NCBI GenBank assembly: GCA_014584315.1
Contig: JACTNA010000032.1
Location: 81,984-145,983, forward strand
Length of the DNA: 64,000 nucleotides
Direction of reading: 5' to 3'
DNA from: Planctomycetota bacterium
Lineage (GTDB): Bacteria > Planctomycetota > Phycisphaerae > Phycisphaerales > UBA1924
This document shows, one piece after another, positions 17,298-25,645 of the stretch (positions are counted from its first letter, which is position 1; the number at the start of each line of letters is the position of its first letter). The position numbers and the translations under genes are program-made. Below the pieces are notes generated by a model. The model had not been told where the DNA came from. It was given only the letters and a program-made list of their open reading frames with translations, and did no database searches.

Positions 17298-18536
17298 ATG
17301 GCCGATCCCGAAACCCCCGAGGCCGATCGCGGCACGGACTGGCGGTCTCTGCACCTGTGGCAGATCCAGCCGCTGCGCGACCTGCTCGTGCTCGCGGCGG
17401 TGCTGGGCGTGTTGTACCTGGGCTACCTGGTCAGCATCGTCACGGTGCCGCTGCTGCTGGCGACGCTGCTGGCGTACCTGTTCGAGCCGCTGGTCAAGCG
17501 GATGACGCGGGTGTCATGGATGAGCCGGCAGATGGCGGCGGCGATCATCGTCGTCGTCGCGGCGATCGTCGTCGTGGTTCCCGCGATCGTCGCGACCGCC
17601 TTCGCGGCGACGCAGGGGGTCGCGTTCGCCGGACGGGTCTCGAGTTCGGTCGAGCACGTGTACGCGTCGGTTCAGAACCCGGACGACGCGGACGCGCTGG
17701 CGGCCGTGCCGGACGGGTTCTGGCTCGCGGCGCGACACTTTCTCGTCGAGCGCCGCGACGTGACGGAGGGCGAGGTCGCCAAGCGGCTGCTGGACCTCGT
17801 CCGCGCGAACGCGCAGACCATCGCCACGCAGGCGCTGGAGACCGGCGCGGGGGCGATCGGAGCGACACTGCGGGGGATCGCGTCCGTGCTTTCGCTGGTG
17901 TTCGGGGCGTTCCTCACGGCGTTCTTCTTCTTCTTCGTGTGCACGGGCTGGGGCAAGGTACTCGAGTTCTGGGAGGGGCTGATCCCGGAGCGCAAGCGCG
18001 GGCGTTGGCTGGAACTGGTGCGTGCGTTCGACGCGGTGGTGTCGGGGTTCGTGCGCGGGAGGCTGACCATCGCCTTCGTCCAGGCGGGCATCCTGAGCGT
18101 GCTGTACTGGCTGATCGGCACGCCCGCGCCGATCCTCTTTGGGCTGGCGATCGGGCTGCTGTCGATCGTGCCGTACCTCGCGCTGATCGGCATCCCCGCG
18201 ACGATCCTGGCGATGTGGCTGGACCCGTCGGGCCCCGAGTGGCAGAACGAGTGGTGGTGGGTCACGTTCGCGCCGATGGTGGTGTACTTCATCGCCCAGG
18301 CCGCCGACGATTACGTGCTGACGCCGATGATCCAGGGCAAGAGCACCGGGATGGACACGCCCTCGATCCTGTTCGCATCGCTGGCGGGCGGCGCGCTGTT
18401 CGGCTTCTACGGGCTGCTGATCGCGATCCCGCTGGCGGCGTGCGTGAAGATCACGCTGCGCGAGGTGTTCTGGCCGCGATTCCGGGCCTGGGCCGAGGGA
18501 AGGGAGAAGGACTTCCTGCCGGTCGGGCGGGAGTGA
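17298..18536 (+). CDS. AI-2E family transporter-like permease (PerM/YdiK type)
   Basis: A 412-residue inner-membrane protein with about eight helices in the AI-2E/UPF0118 pattern. There is a helical pair at residues 30-70, a cytoplasmic or periplasmic stretch (110-190), and a conserved C-terminal half. Family landmarks include VSGFVRGRLTIAFVQAGIL and the Gly/Pro-rich LLSIVPYLALIGIP. VLTPMIQGKSTGMD near residue 345 corresponds to the conserved P-x-i-xG region. Known members move AI-2, Na+/H+ or other solutes; nothing here tells which. No ribosome site is seen; see the promoter at 17261-17290. Confidence 0.88.
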   Translation: MADPETPEADRGTDWRSLHLWQIQPLRDLLVLAAVLGVLYLGYLVSIVTVPLLLATLLAYLFEPLVKRMTRVSWMSRQMAAAIIVVVAAIVVVVPAIVATAFAATQGVAFAGRVSSSVEHVYASVQNPDDADALAAVPDGFWLAARHFLVERRDVTEGEVAKRLLDLVRANAQTIATQALETGAGAIGATLRGIASVLSLVFGAFLTAFFFFFVCTGWGKVLEFWEGLIPERKRGRWLELVRAFDAVVSGFVRGRLTIAFVQAGILSVLYWLIGTPAPILFGLAIGLLSIVPYLALIGIPATILAMWLDPSGPEWQNEWWWVTFAPMVVYFIAQAADDYVLTPMIQGKSTGMDTPSILFASLAGGALFGFYGLLIAIPLAACVKITLREVFWPRFRAWAEGREKDFLPVGRE

Positions 18537-18554
18537 ATCGCGCCGCGCCCGTGC

Positions 18555-20093
18555 TCAGCGCCGCTTCTTGCGCTGCTTGAACTTCCCGGGCGCGCTCGCT
18601 CTCGTCGAGCCTTTCGTGCCGAAACCGGGCATGCCCGTGAGGCCGGGGACCATGCCGCCCATGCCGGCCGAGCCGAGCTCCTTGACGGCGGCGACCTTGG
18701 ACCTGGCGCTCATGCCCGCCATCTGCTTCGTCATGCGGCTGATGGCCTCGTGCTGCTTGACGAGTTGGCCGACGGCGTTCTGGTCGGTGCCGCTGCCCGA
18801 TGCGATGCGGCGGCGTCGGCTGGTGTTGATGATCTTCGGGTCGCGGCGCTCCTGCTTCGTCATCGAGTTGATGATGGCCTCGACGCGGTCGAGTTGACCC
18901 TCGTCGATGTGGGCGTCCTTGAGGGCCGCGCCGACACCGGGCAACATGCCGAGAATCTGCCGCATGGGGCCGAGGCGGCGGAGCATGCGGAGTTGGGCGA
19001 GGAAGTCGTCCATCGTCATCTCGCCGCGGGCCATCTTCTCGGCGAGGCGCTCGGCGTCCTCCGCGGAGACCTGCTCCTGGGCCTTCTCGACCAGGCTGAC
19101 CACGTCGCCCATGCCGAGGATGCGCCCCGCCATGCGCTCGGCGTGGAACTCCTCGAGCGCGTCGGCCTTCTCGCCGACACCGACAAAGCGGATCGGCGCT
19201 CCCGTGACCTTGCGGATCGAGATGGCCGCGCCGCCGCGGGTGTCCGAGTCGAACTTGGTGAGGATGACCCCGTCCACTTCGAGGCGCTCGTGGAACGCCT
19301 TGGCGCTGTTGACCGCGTCCTGCCCGGTCATGGCGTCGACGACCAGGAAGACGTGGTGCGGGGTGAGGGCGCGGCGGACCTGCTGCAACTCGCCCATCAG
19401 TTCGTCGTTGACGTGCAGCCGACCGGCCGTGTCCAGGATGAGCACGTCCGCGCCCGCCTTGCGCGCGGCGTCGAGGGCACGCCGGCAGACCTGCACCGCG
19501 ACGCCGACCGCCTTGCCGTACTCGGCGCACTTGTCCGGCTCGCCGTGGAAGTGGACGGGCGCGCCGCCGGGCGCTGCCTGGCGGGCCTGGGCGGCGACGA
19601 TCTCGAGTTGCTCGACCGCGGCCGGGCGCTGGAGATCGGCGGCGCAGAGCATGACGCTTCGCCCGCGCTTGCTGAGATACGCGGCGAGTTTGCCGCAGGT
19701 GGTGGTTTTCCCCGAGCCTTGCAGGCCGCACATCATCACGACCGTGGGGCCGGGGGAGACGCGCATGATGGCCGGGCCGGCGGCGGCGCGGGCGCGCTCT
19801 GGGTCGGCGGCGGCCTCCAGCGCCTCCTCGCCGCCGAGCAGTTCGACCAGCCGGGCGTGGACGATCCCCACCATTTCCTGCCCGGGTCGGAGGCTCTTCG
19901 TGACCTCGCGTCCGACGGCGTCGGCGACGACCGTCTCGCAGAACTCGTTGACCACGTCGTAGTTGGCGTCGGCGTCCAGCAGCGCAGTGCGCACCTCGTC
20001 CATCGCCTCGCGGACGTTGGCCTCGGTGATCGTGCCCTGGCCGGAGAGCCGCCGGAAGACCTTGCCGAACCCTTCGGAGAGTCGCTCGAACAT
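18555..20093 (-). CDS. ffh: Signal recognition particle protein Ffh (SRP54)
   Basis: A 512-residue SRP GTPase that binds signal sequences at the ribosome and hands them to FtsY. The N domain (1-90) is followed by the G domain: GLQGSGKTTTCGKLAAYL (G1), DTAGRLHVNDELM (G3), TKFDSDTRGGAA (G4) and GVGEKADALEEF (G5). The Met-rich M domain follows (LGMLPGV, MGGM repeats) with a basic KFKQRKKRR tail. Slightly longer than the usual 450-480, mostly in the region after G1. It lies 9 nt downstream of the interrupted methyltransferase and ends 18 nt from the convergent permease gene. Confidence 0.97.
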   Translation of the reverse strand: MFERLSEGFGKVFRRLSGQGTITEANVREAMDEVRTALLDADANYDVVNEFCETVVADAVGREVTKSLRPGQEMVGIVHARLVELLGGEEALEAAADPERARAAAGPAIMRVSPGPTVVMMCGLQGSGKTTTCGKLAAYLSKRGRSVMLCAADLQRPAAVEQLEIVAAQARQAAPGGAPVHFHGEPDKCAEYGKAVGVAVQVCRRALDAARKAGADVLILDTAGRLHVNDELMGELQQVRRALTPHHVFLVVDAMTGQDAVNSAKAFHERLEVDGVILTKFDSDTRGGAAISIRKVTGAPIRFVGVGEKADALEEFHAERMAGRILGMGDVVSLVEKAQEQVSAEDAERLAEKMARGEMTMDDFLAQLRMLRRLGPMRQILGMLPGVGAALKDAHIDEGQLDRVEAIINSMTKQERRDPKIINTSRRRRIASGSGTDQNAVGQLVKQHEAISRMTKQMAGMSARSKVAAVKELGSAGMGGMVPGLTGMPGFGTKGSTRASAPGKFKQRKKRR

Positions 20094-20102
20094 GATCGAA
20101 GC

Positions 20103-20969
20103 CTATGCGCAGACGCGGCTGGGGTGTGGTCGGTCAAACCCAACGCACTCCGGCGTGAACCGCCCCAGCCGCTTCGCCATGACCGCGACCGCCTCCGGAT
20201 TGTTGTCGATGAGGACGAAGCGCCTGCCGTGGGCGGCCGCCGCTTCGCCGGTCGTGCCGCTGCCGGCGAAGAAGTCCAGCACCACGTCGCCCGGTGCCGA
20301 GTGAACCCGCACGATGCGATTGACGATGCCGAGCGGCTTCTGGGTCGGGTATCCGGTCTTCTCGCGCCCGTTGGTCGGGACGATGGTGTGCCACCAGACG
20401 TCGGTCGGGGACTTCCCTCGCGCGGCTTTCTCAGGCGTAACGAGTCCCGGGGCCATGTACGGGATGCGGTCGATCTCGGCCTCGTTGAAAACGTAGTTCG
20501 AGGGGTCGAGCGCGTACTAGAAGATCGTGTCGTGCTTCGCCGGCCAGCGTCGCGGGGAGCGGCCGCCGAAGTCGTACGCCCAGACGATCTCGTTCATGAA
20601 GCGGTCGCGTCCGAGCAAGTGGTCGAGCGCGACCTTGACATAGTGGACTTCGCGCCAGTCGAGGTGCACGAAGAGGGAGCCGTCCGGCGTCAGGCGACGG
20701 ACGCCTGATTCCAGACGGGGCATCAGGAAGTCCAGGTAGTCGGTCCCGAAGTCGTCGCCGTATGAGCCGCTCTCGACGCGTTCGACTCGGTACCGCTTGC
20801 CGGCGAATCCGCCCCGCGTGCCGCCGGTGTCGTCGGCGGTGGTGCGGATGCGATCGCGTTTCTGGACCTTGCCCGTGTTGAAGGGTGGATCGACGTAGAT
20901 CAGGCGGACCGATCGCTCGGGCACGTCGTTCAGGGCGTCGAGGCAATCGCCGAGGATGATCCTGTTCAC
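20103..20969 (-). pseudogene. Beta-class DNA (N6-adenine/N4-cytosine) methyltransferase split by an in-frame TAG
   Basis: Read through, this is a 288-codon solitary methyltransferase. The N-terminal part has the catalytic DPPFNTG motif (IV); the C-terminal part has the SAM-binding FAGSGTTGEAA motif (I). That IV-before-I order marks the beta class (HinfI/CcrM-like). A TAG at 20517-20519 interrupts the frame between KHDTIF and YALDPSNY; homologues usually have Trp there, so TGG to TAG is the simple explanation. Frame and conservation continue without a shift on both sides, so decay is recent or the base is an error. No restriction gene is nearby. GTG 20969 starts it. Without readthrough the product has motif IV but no motif I. 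Confidence 0.85.
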
Positions 20970-21012
20970 GCGACGATTGTACCGAGTGCCGTCACGACGC
21001 GCGGCGTGGCGC

Positions 21013-21891
21013 CTACTTCGTCGCGTCCTTGTCGTAGCCCAGGCCGTTGAAGAGGCCGTTGTCCCCCGCGTCGTCCTTGACGAGGCCCGTGCGCTCGTTG
21101 AGCACCACGAACCCGAAGTCGGCGAGCGTCAGGCCCTCGGCGTGCCCGTCCAGGAACGCGGCGTGGGCGACCCGCCCGTGCCGGACTTCGGGGGGAGACT
21201 GCCCGGTGGCGTGCGCGAACCCCTCCGCCCCGTTGTTCTTCGTGTCGAGGCGGGGCGGGTCGAGCGTGTACGAGTGCTCGCGGTAGCCCTCGCCGATGCG
21301 CAGGTGCTGGCTGCCGGAGGAATCGGCGAAGACGACGGTCTTGAACGGAACGTGGATGCGGGACATGCGCACGGGATAGTTCGTGTATCCCCCGGAGGAC
21401 TTGATGCGGCTGTTGCCGAGGTAGTGGTAGTTGTAGCCGTAGGACCCGTTGCGCAGCACCTGGATTTCGCCGGTCGCCTTGCTGCGGAACTGCTCGTAGG
21501 TCTGCGAGGGGTCGCGGAAGACCTCGTTGTCGAGACGCTCAAAGTCGTCGGAGTTCTGGAACTTCTGGTACTCCTCCTCGTTGCGCGGCTGGTAGGGCAT
21601 GCCGACGTACTCGCCGACAACCCAGTGCCACCGGGCGGCTTTGCGGCCCGAAGGCTCATGCACCTCGCCGGAGGGGAGCCGCATCGGCGGGAAGGTCTGG
21701 CGATCGTTCGAATACATCTCGACCGCCTGCCCCATCGAGCGGAGGTTGACCAGGTCGGCCGCCCCACGGGCCGCGCCGCGCGCCTTGCCCAGCGCTGGCA
21801 GGAGAATCCCGATGAGCAGCGCGATGATGGCGATGACCACCAGCAGTTCGATCAACGTGAAGGCGGCAGGTCGGCGGGCGGGCGGTGTCAT
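21013..21891 (-). CDS. Prepilin-type pseudopilin with H-X9-DG C-terminus (DUF1559-like)
   Basis: A 292-residue exported protein. The class III signal is textbook: basic leader, then FTLIELLVVIAIIALLIGI with cleavage before Phe and the conserved Glu+5. The C-terminal HAAFLDGHAEGLT is the H-X9-DG motif of the large planctomycete pseudopilin family. These proteins occur in dozens of copies per genome; their assembly into fibres is presumed but unproven. It is 43 nt upstream of the interrupted methyltransferase in the same orientation. Confidence 0.9.
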   Translation of the reverse strand: MTPPARRPAAFTLIELLVVIAIIALLIGILLPALGKARGAARGAADLVNLRSMGQAVEMYSNDRQTFPPMRLPSGEVHEPSGRKAARWHWVVGEYVGMPYQPRNEEEYQKFQNSDDFERLDNEVFRDPSQTYEQFRSKATGEIQVLRNGSYGYNYHYLGNSRIKSSGGYTNYPVRMSRIHVPFKTVVFADSSGSQHLRIGEGYREHSYTLDPPRLDTKNNGAEGFAHATGQSPPEVRHGRVAHAAFLDGHAEGLTLADFGFVVLNERTGLVKDDAGDNGLFNGLGYDKDATK

Positions 21892-21974
21892 GGAGAGCCT
21901 CCGTTCAAATCGGACCCGCGGGGCGGGTGGATATTGAACCTGAGACTCAGTCGCAAGTCAAGTGCCCGCAAACG

Positions 21975-23786
21975 TCATTCCGGACGCCGGGAGGCCAGCC
22001 AGTCGCGCAACTTCTTGGCCGGCCAGCAGTTGACGCACTGCCCCGGGGGGAGCCAGCCCCGCCGGGCGGTCAGCACGCCGTACCGGAGGTTGTCGAAGTC
22101 GGCGGCGCCGTGAACATCGCAGTTGATCGCGATCAGGCACCCGGCTTCGACGGCAGCACGGACGTGGGCGTCGCGCAGGTCGAGCCGCATCCAGTGGGCG
22201 TTGATCTCGAGCGCGACGTTGTGCTCCTTCGCGGCCGCGATGACCTCGCCCATGTCGGGGCTGAGGCCGGGCCTGCGGTTGATGAGGCGGCCGGTGGGGT
22301 GTCCCAGGACATTGACGAACGGGCTCTCGATGGCGCGAATGAGCCGCTTCGTCGCGGCCTGTGCATCCTGCTTGAGCGCGACGTGCGGGCTTGCGACGAC
22401 CACGTCGAGCGTGGCGAGCGTGTCATCGTCGAAGTCGAGACGCCCGTCGCCCAGGATGTCCACCTCGCTGCCGCAGAGAATGGCGATGCCCTTCACGCTC
22501 GTGCGAAGGGTCTCGATCTGTTCGCGCTGCGCTGCGAGGCGGTGCTCGTCGAGGCCCCCGGCGACGACGCTTGACTTTGAATGGTCGGTGACGGCGATGG
22601 TGTGGAAGCCCCGGCGTTTGGCCTCGGCGACGAGTTCCTCGAGTTCGAGCGATCCGTCGGAAGCCGTCGTGTGGGCGTGGAGCTCGGCCTTGACGCCGGA
22701 CACCTCGACGAGGCGCGGTGTTTCCGAGAGCGCGAGCTCGCCGTGGTCCTCGCGGATTTCGGGCGGGATGAAGGGCAGGCCGAGTTCGGCGTAGACGTCC
22801 CGCTCGGTGCGCGAGGCGAGCGGCTTTACGCCGCGGCGCTGGGGCGGGGTCGCGCCGTCGTCCTCGGGGAAGAGGCCGTACTCGTTGAGCGTGCAGCCCT
22901 TCTTGAGGGCGAGTTCGCGGAGTCGGACGTTGTGCTCCTTGGAGCCGGTGAAGTACATCAAGGCCGCGCCCCAGGCGGAAGGCTCGACGACGCGCAGGTC
23001 CGCCTGCAGGGCGACGCCGCCGGACTCCCTGCCCTGCTGTCCCTCGAGCGTCCATCGGCCGAGGTCGTGCGCGGCGCGGAGGCGGACGGAACTCTTCGTG
23101 CCGCCGCTGGCGAGGACCTGCACGACGCCGGGCATCGATGTGAAGGCCTCGTGCGCGGCGTCGGGGTCGGTCGTGGCGACGAGGACGTCCACGTCGCCGA
23201 TGGTCTCCTTGCCGCGGCGGAGCGAGCCTGCGAACGCGGCCTCCTTCACGCCGCGGACGGTGCGCATGCGTTCGACGATCTCCTCGGCGATGGGAAGGGC
23301 GATGCCGAGCGGGATGCGCTGCTCGGTCTGCCCGGCGAACTCGATGGACTTCCTGACGTTTTCGACGGTCTTCGCGCCCATGCGGGGGAGGTTGAGGATG
23401 GAGCCGTCATCGATGATGCGCTTCAGCCCGTGCAGGTCGGTGACGCCGCCCTCGTGCCACAGCATGGCCACGGTCTTCGGGCCGAGGCCGGGGATGCGCA
23501 GGAGGTCCAGCAGCCCGGCGGGCACCCGCGAGCGCAACTCCTCGTGCTCGGCGATGCGGCCGGTCTTGACAAACTCGACGATCTTGTCGGCGGTCTTGGC
23601 GCCGATCCCCTCGATCGCGAGCAGGGCGGCCCGATCGTCGGCCAGCGCGGCCAGGTCGGTCGTGAGGTCGGCGACGACCCGGGCGGCCTTGGCGTTCGCG
23701 GCCACGCGGAAGCGGTCCTCGCCGAGCAGTTCAAGGATCTCGGCGATCTGCCCGAGCCGTTCGGCGATCTGCGCGTTGACGCTCAT
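21975..23786 (-). CDS. polX: PolX: family X DNA polymerase with PHP phosphoesterase domain
   Basis: A 603-residue repair polymerase. Helix-hairpin-helix elements (AIEGIGAKTADKIVEFV, IPGLGPKTVAMLW) sit in the N-terminal 110 residues. The palm shows GSLRRGKETIGDVDVLV with the catalytic Asp-x-Asp, and TGSKEHNVRLRELALKKG. The C-terminal PHP domain shows LHAHTTASDGS, VTDHSKSS, GSEVDIL, ASPHVAL and NCDVH, giving 3'-5' exonuclease or AP-endonuclease activity in known PolX. All PHP metal-ligand motifs look intact. ATG 23786 is 7 nt after the methyltransferase stop, so the two are probably one transcript. Confidence 0.95.
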   Translation of the reverse strand: MSVNAQIAERLGQIAEILELLGEDRFRVAANAKAARVVADLTTDLAALADDRAALLAIEGIGAKTADKIVEFVKTGRIAEHEELRSRVPAGLLDLLRIPGLGPKTVAMLWHEGGVTDLHGLKRIIDDGSILNLPRMGAKTVENVRKSIEFAGQTEQRIPLGIALPIAEEIVERMRTVRGVKEAAFAGSLRRGKETIGDVDVLVATTDPDAAHEAFTSMPGVVQVLASGGTKSSVRLRAAHDLGRWTLEGQQGRESGGVALQADLRVVEPSAWGAALMYFTGSKEHNVRLRELALKKGCTLNEYGLFPEDDGATPPQRRGVKPLASRTERDVYAELGLPFIPPEIREDHGELALSETPRLVEVSGVKAELHAHTTASDGSLELEELVAEAKRRGFHTIAVTDHSKSSVVAGGLDEHRLAAQREQIETLRTSVKGIAILCGSEVDILGDGRLDFDDDTLATLDVVVASPHVALKQDAQAATKRLIRAIESPFVNVLGHPTGRLINRRPGLSPDMGEVIAAAKEHNVALEINAHWMRLDLRDAHVRAAVEAGCLIAINCDVHGAADFDNLRYGVLTARRGWLPPGQCVNCWPAKKLRDWLASRRPE

Positions 23787-23793
23787 GATCGGA

Positions 23794-24648
23794 TCACCGC
23801 GGTTTGCGGAGGAGCGCCCGCCACTGGCCTCGCGCGTTGGGGTGGCTGTGCCCGTCCCAGACCTCGGCCCATTCGAGGCGCAGGCCCGCCGCTTCGAGCA
23901 GGTCCCTTGCAACGGTCTCGTCCATCGCGTGCGGGTGAAGATCGTCCGGTTCGTCGAGAACATCCACCAGCACCCATGCCACGCCTCCCGGCGTCAAGAG
24001 CCTCGCCATCTCCGTCGCAACACGGGGGGGGGAGACGACGTGGTCCAGGCAGTTCTCCACGATCACGAGGTCGGCGACGGCGTCGGGGAGCGGGACCGCT
24101 TCGCCCGGCGCGGCCAGAAAGGCGACCCGATCCGCCTCGGGCGGGATCAGCCCCTCGGACACGTAGCCGTCCGCCAGCGGATCCACGGCGATCGCCCGCC
24201 GCCAGCGCGCCGCGGCCACGGCCGGGTACGGGCCGGAGCCGATCTCGACGGCCGTTCTCTGCGCGCACCACTCGGCCATGCGTCCCGTGATCGGCTCGCC
24301 GGGCGCGAAGTCGCCCGCGAGGCCGAGACGATCCGCGAGTTCGTACAACCGCGTGCGCTGCCACCGGCCGAAGGTGTCGCGGAAGTCGCCCGGGAACTCG
24401 GTGTCCGCTCCGCGCGCGACGGCCGCCCAGTAGGCGAGTTCCTGCCGGAGGCGTCTCGTGTCGTCGGGACTCGCAAGCCCATCACCGGCCGCGGCGTGCC
24501 CGTCGAGGCCTCCCCGCCAGACCGCCGGGGACCCTCGTCGTGCTGCGCTCTCGATGATGCCGTCCAGGCGTTGCTCGATCGGCCGGGCAACCGGGCGGAC
24601 GGCCCGGGCAAGCAGCCTTCGCACGGTCTCTCGGGCGGCATTGGGCAA
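23794..24648 (-). CDS. SAM-dependent methyltransferase, class I
   Basis: A 284-residue protein. The SAM-binding motif I is EIGSGPYPAVAAA (about residue 135), followed by an acidic post-I residue (AVDPLADGY), NCLDHVVSP (post-III region) and LLTPGGVAWVLVDV. This is the ordinary small-molecule or lipid methyltransferase fold (Methyltransf_11-like). The N-terminal 110 residues are helical and basic with no domain that I recognise. I chose TTG 24648 because GGGAGA lies upstream and no ATG or GTG occurs in frame nearby. It precedes polX by 7 nt. Substrate unknown. Confidence 0.8.
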   Translation of the reverse strand: MPNAARETVRRLLARAVRPVARPIEQRLDGIIESAARRGSPAVWRGGLDGHAAAGDGLASPDDTRRLRQELAYWAAVARGADTEFPGDFRDTFGRWQRTRLYELADRLGLAGDFAPGEPITGRMAEWCAQRTAVEIGSGPYPAVAAARWRRAIAVDPLADGYVSEGLIPPEADRVAFLAAPGEAVPLPDAVADLVIVENCLDHVVSPPRVATEMARLLTPGGVAWVLVDVLDEPDDLHPHAMDETVARDLLEAAGLRLEWAEVWDGHSHPNARGQWRALLRKPR

Positions 24649-24831
24649 GGCGGTTCTCCCGTCCGGAGGGCCTTCGACGCCCCCCGGCCGTGCGACCACT
24701 CTACGCTTCGTCGTGCCGACGGCGTCGCGTTTGTGCCGCTCCCGGCCGTGGTCGTGCCGATAGAGCCTGATTCGCCGCGGGTCGGCGGGCCGGGGGGGAC
24801 TCCCCGAGAGCAACGGAAGGACGGAGCCGAC

Positions 24832-25581
24832 GTGCAATCGAACGAGGTGAGGCATCTTCATCCGACGTCGGACCCGGCCGCCCGCGTGCTGCACACGTTC
24901 GATCGCGAGATGCTGATCCTGAAGCGCCGGCTGGTGCGTGAGGCGCGCTACGCGATCGCGATGCTCGAGCGTGCGCTGGACGCGCTGTGGCGCCTCGACG
25001 CCGAGGCGGCGATGGAGGTGCGCCTGCGCGACGACCGGGTCGATCAGGAAGAGGTGGCGATCGAGCAGGACTGCTACCGGCTGCTCGCGCTGAAGCAGCC
25101 GGTGGCGCGGGACTTCCGCATCATCGCGTTCATCCTGAAAGTCAACGCGGACATCGAGCGTGTGGCGGACCACGCGTCGTCGATCGCGAAGGTCACGCGG
25201 AAGATCCGGCGCGATCCGCCCCCCCGCTGGCCGCAATCGCTGCGGGAGATGGGCGAGCGCGTGCCGCTGATGTGCTACCAGTTGCTCCGCGCGGTGATGA
25301 GCGAGGACGCGGTGTCGGCGCGCGCGGTCGTGGACATGGACGAGACGATCGACCAGTTGAACCGCCAGTTGTTCGGCGAGACGGTCGAGATGATGCGCCG
25401 CGACCCGGAGGCCTGCGCGGACGGGCTGCTCATCGCGCGGGCGGGGCGGGAACTCGAGCGCGTCGGCGACCTGATGACCAACATCGCGGAGGACGTCGTC
25501 TTCCTGGCGACGGGAGAGATCATCCGCCACCAGAAGCGTCGGGCCGAGGCGCAGGCCGCCCGCGCGCCGCGGACGCCCTGA
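24832..25581 (+). CDS. phoU: PhoU-type phosphate signalling regulator
   Basis: A 249-residue all-helical protein made of two three-helix PhoU repeats (about 20-125 and 130-225). Each has the E/DxxxD-type metal-binding pattern, seen as NADIERVADHA and GRELERVGDLMTNIAED. PhoU restrains the PstSCAB transporter and PhoR kinase when phosphate is plentiful. No pst or phoBR gene is in the window, so it stands alone. GTG 24832 follows GGAG; a second in-frame GTG lies five codons later. Divergent from the methyltransferase/polX operon across 183 nt. Confidence 0.92.
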   Translation: MQSNEVRHLHPTSDPAARVLHTFDREMLILKRRLVREARYAIAMLERALDALWRLDAEAAMEVRLRDDRVDQEEVAIEQDCYRLLALKQPVARDFRIIAFILKVNADIERVADHASSIAKVTRKIRRDPPPRWPQSLREMGERVPLMCYQLLRAVMSEDAVSARAVVDMDETIDQLNRQLFGETVEMMRRDPEACADGLLIARAGRELERVGDLMTNIAEDVVFLATGEIIRHQKRRAEAQAARAPRTP

Positions 25582-25645
25582 ATCCCATCCCGCGGCCCCG
25601 GGTAGACTCGGTGCGGACGGTGCCGTCCGCACGAGAGGGTGTGCC

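Noticed and set aside
18750..20708. Long open frame antisense to ffh
   Set aside because: A reverse-frame shadow of a conserved GTPase; low-complexity composition.
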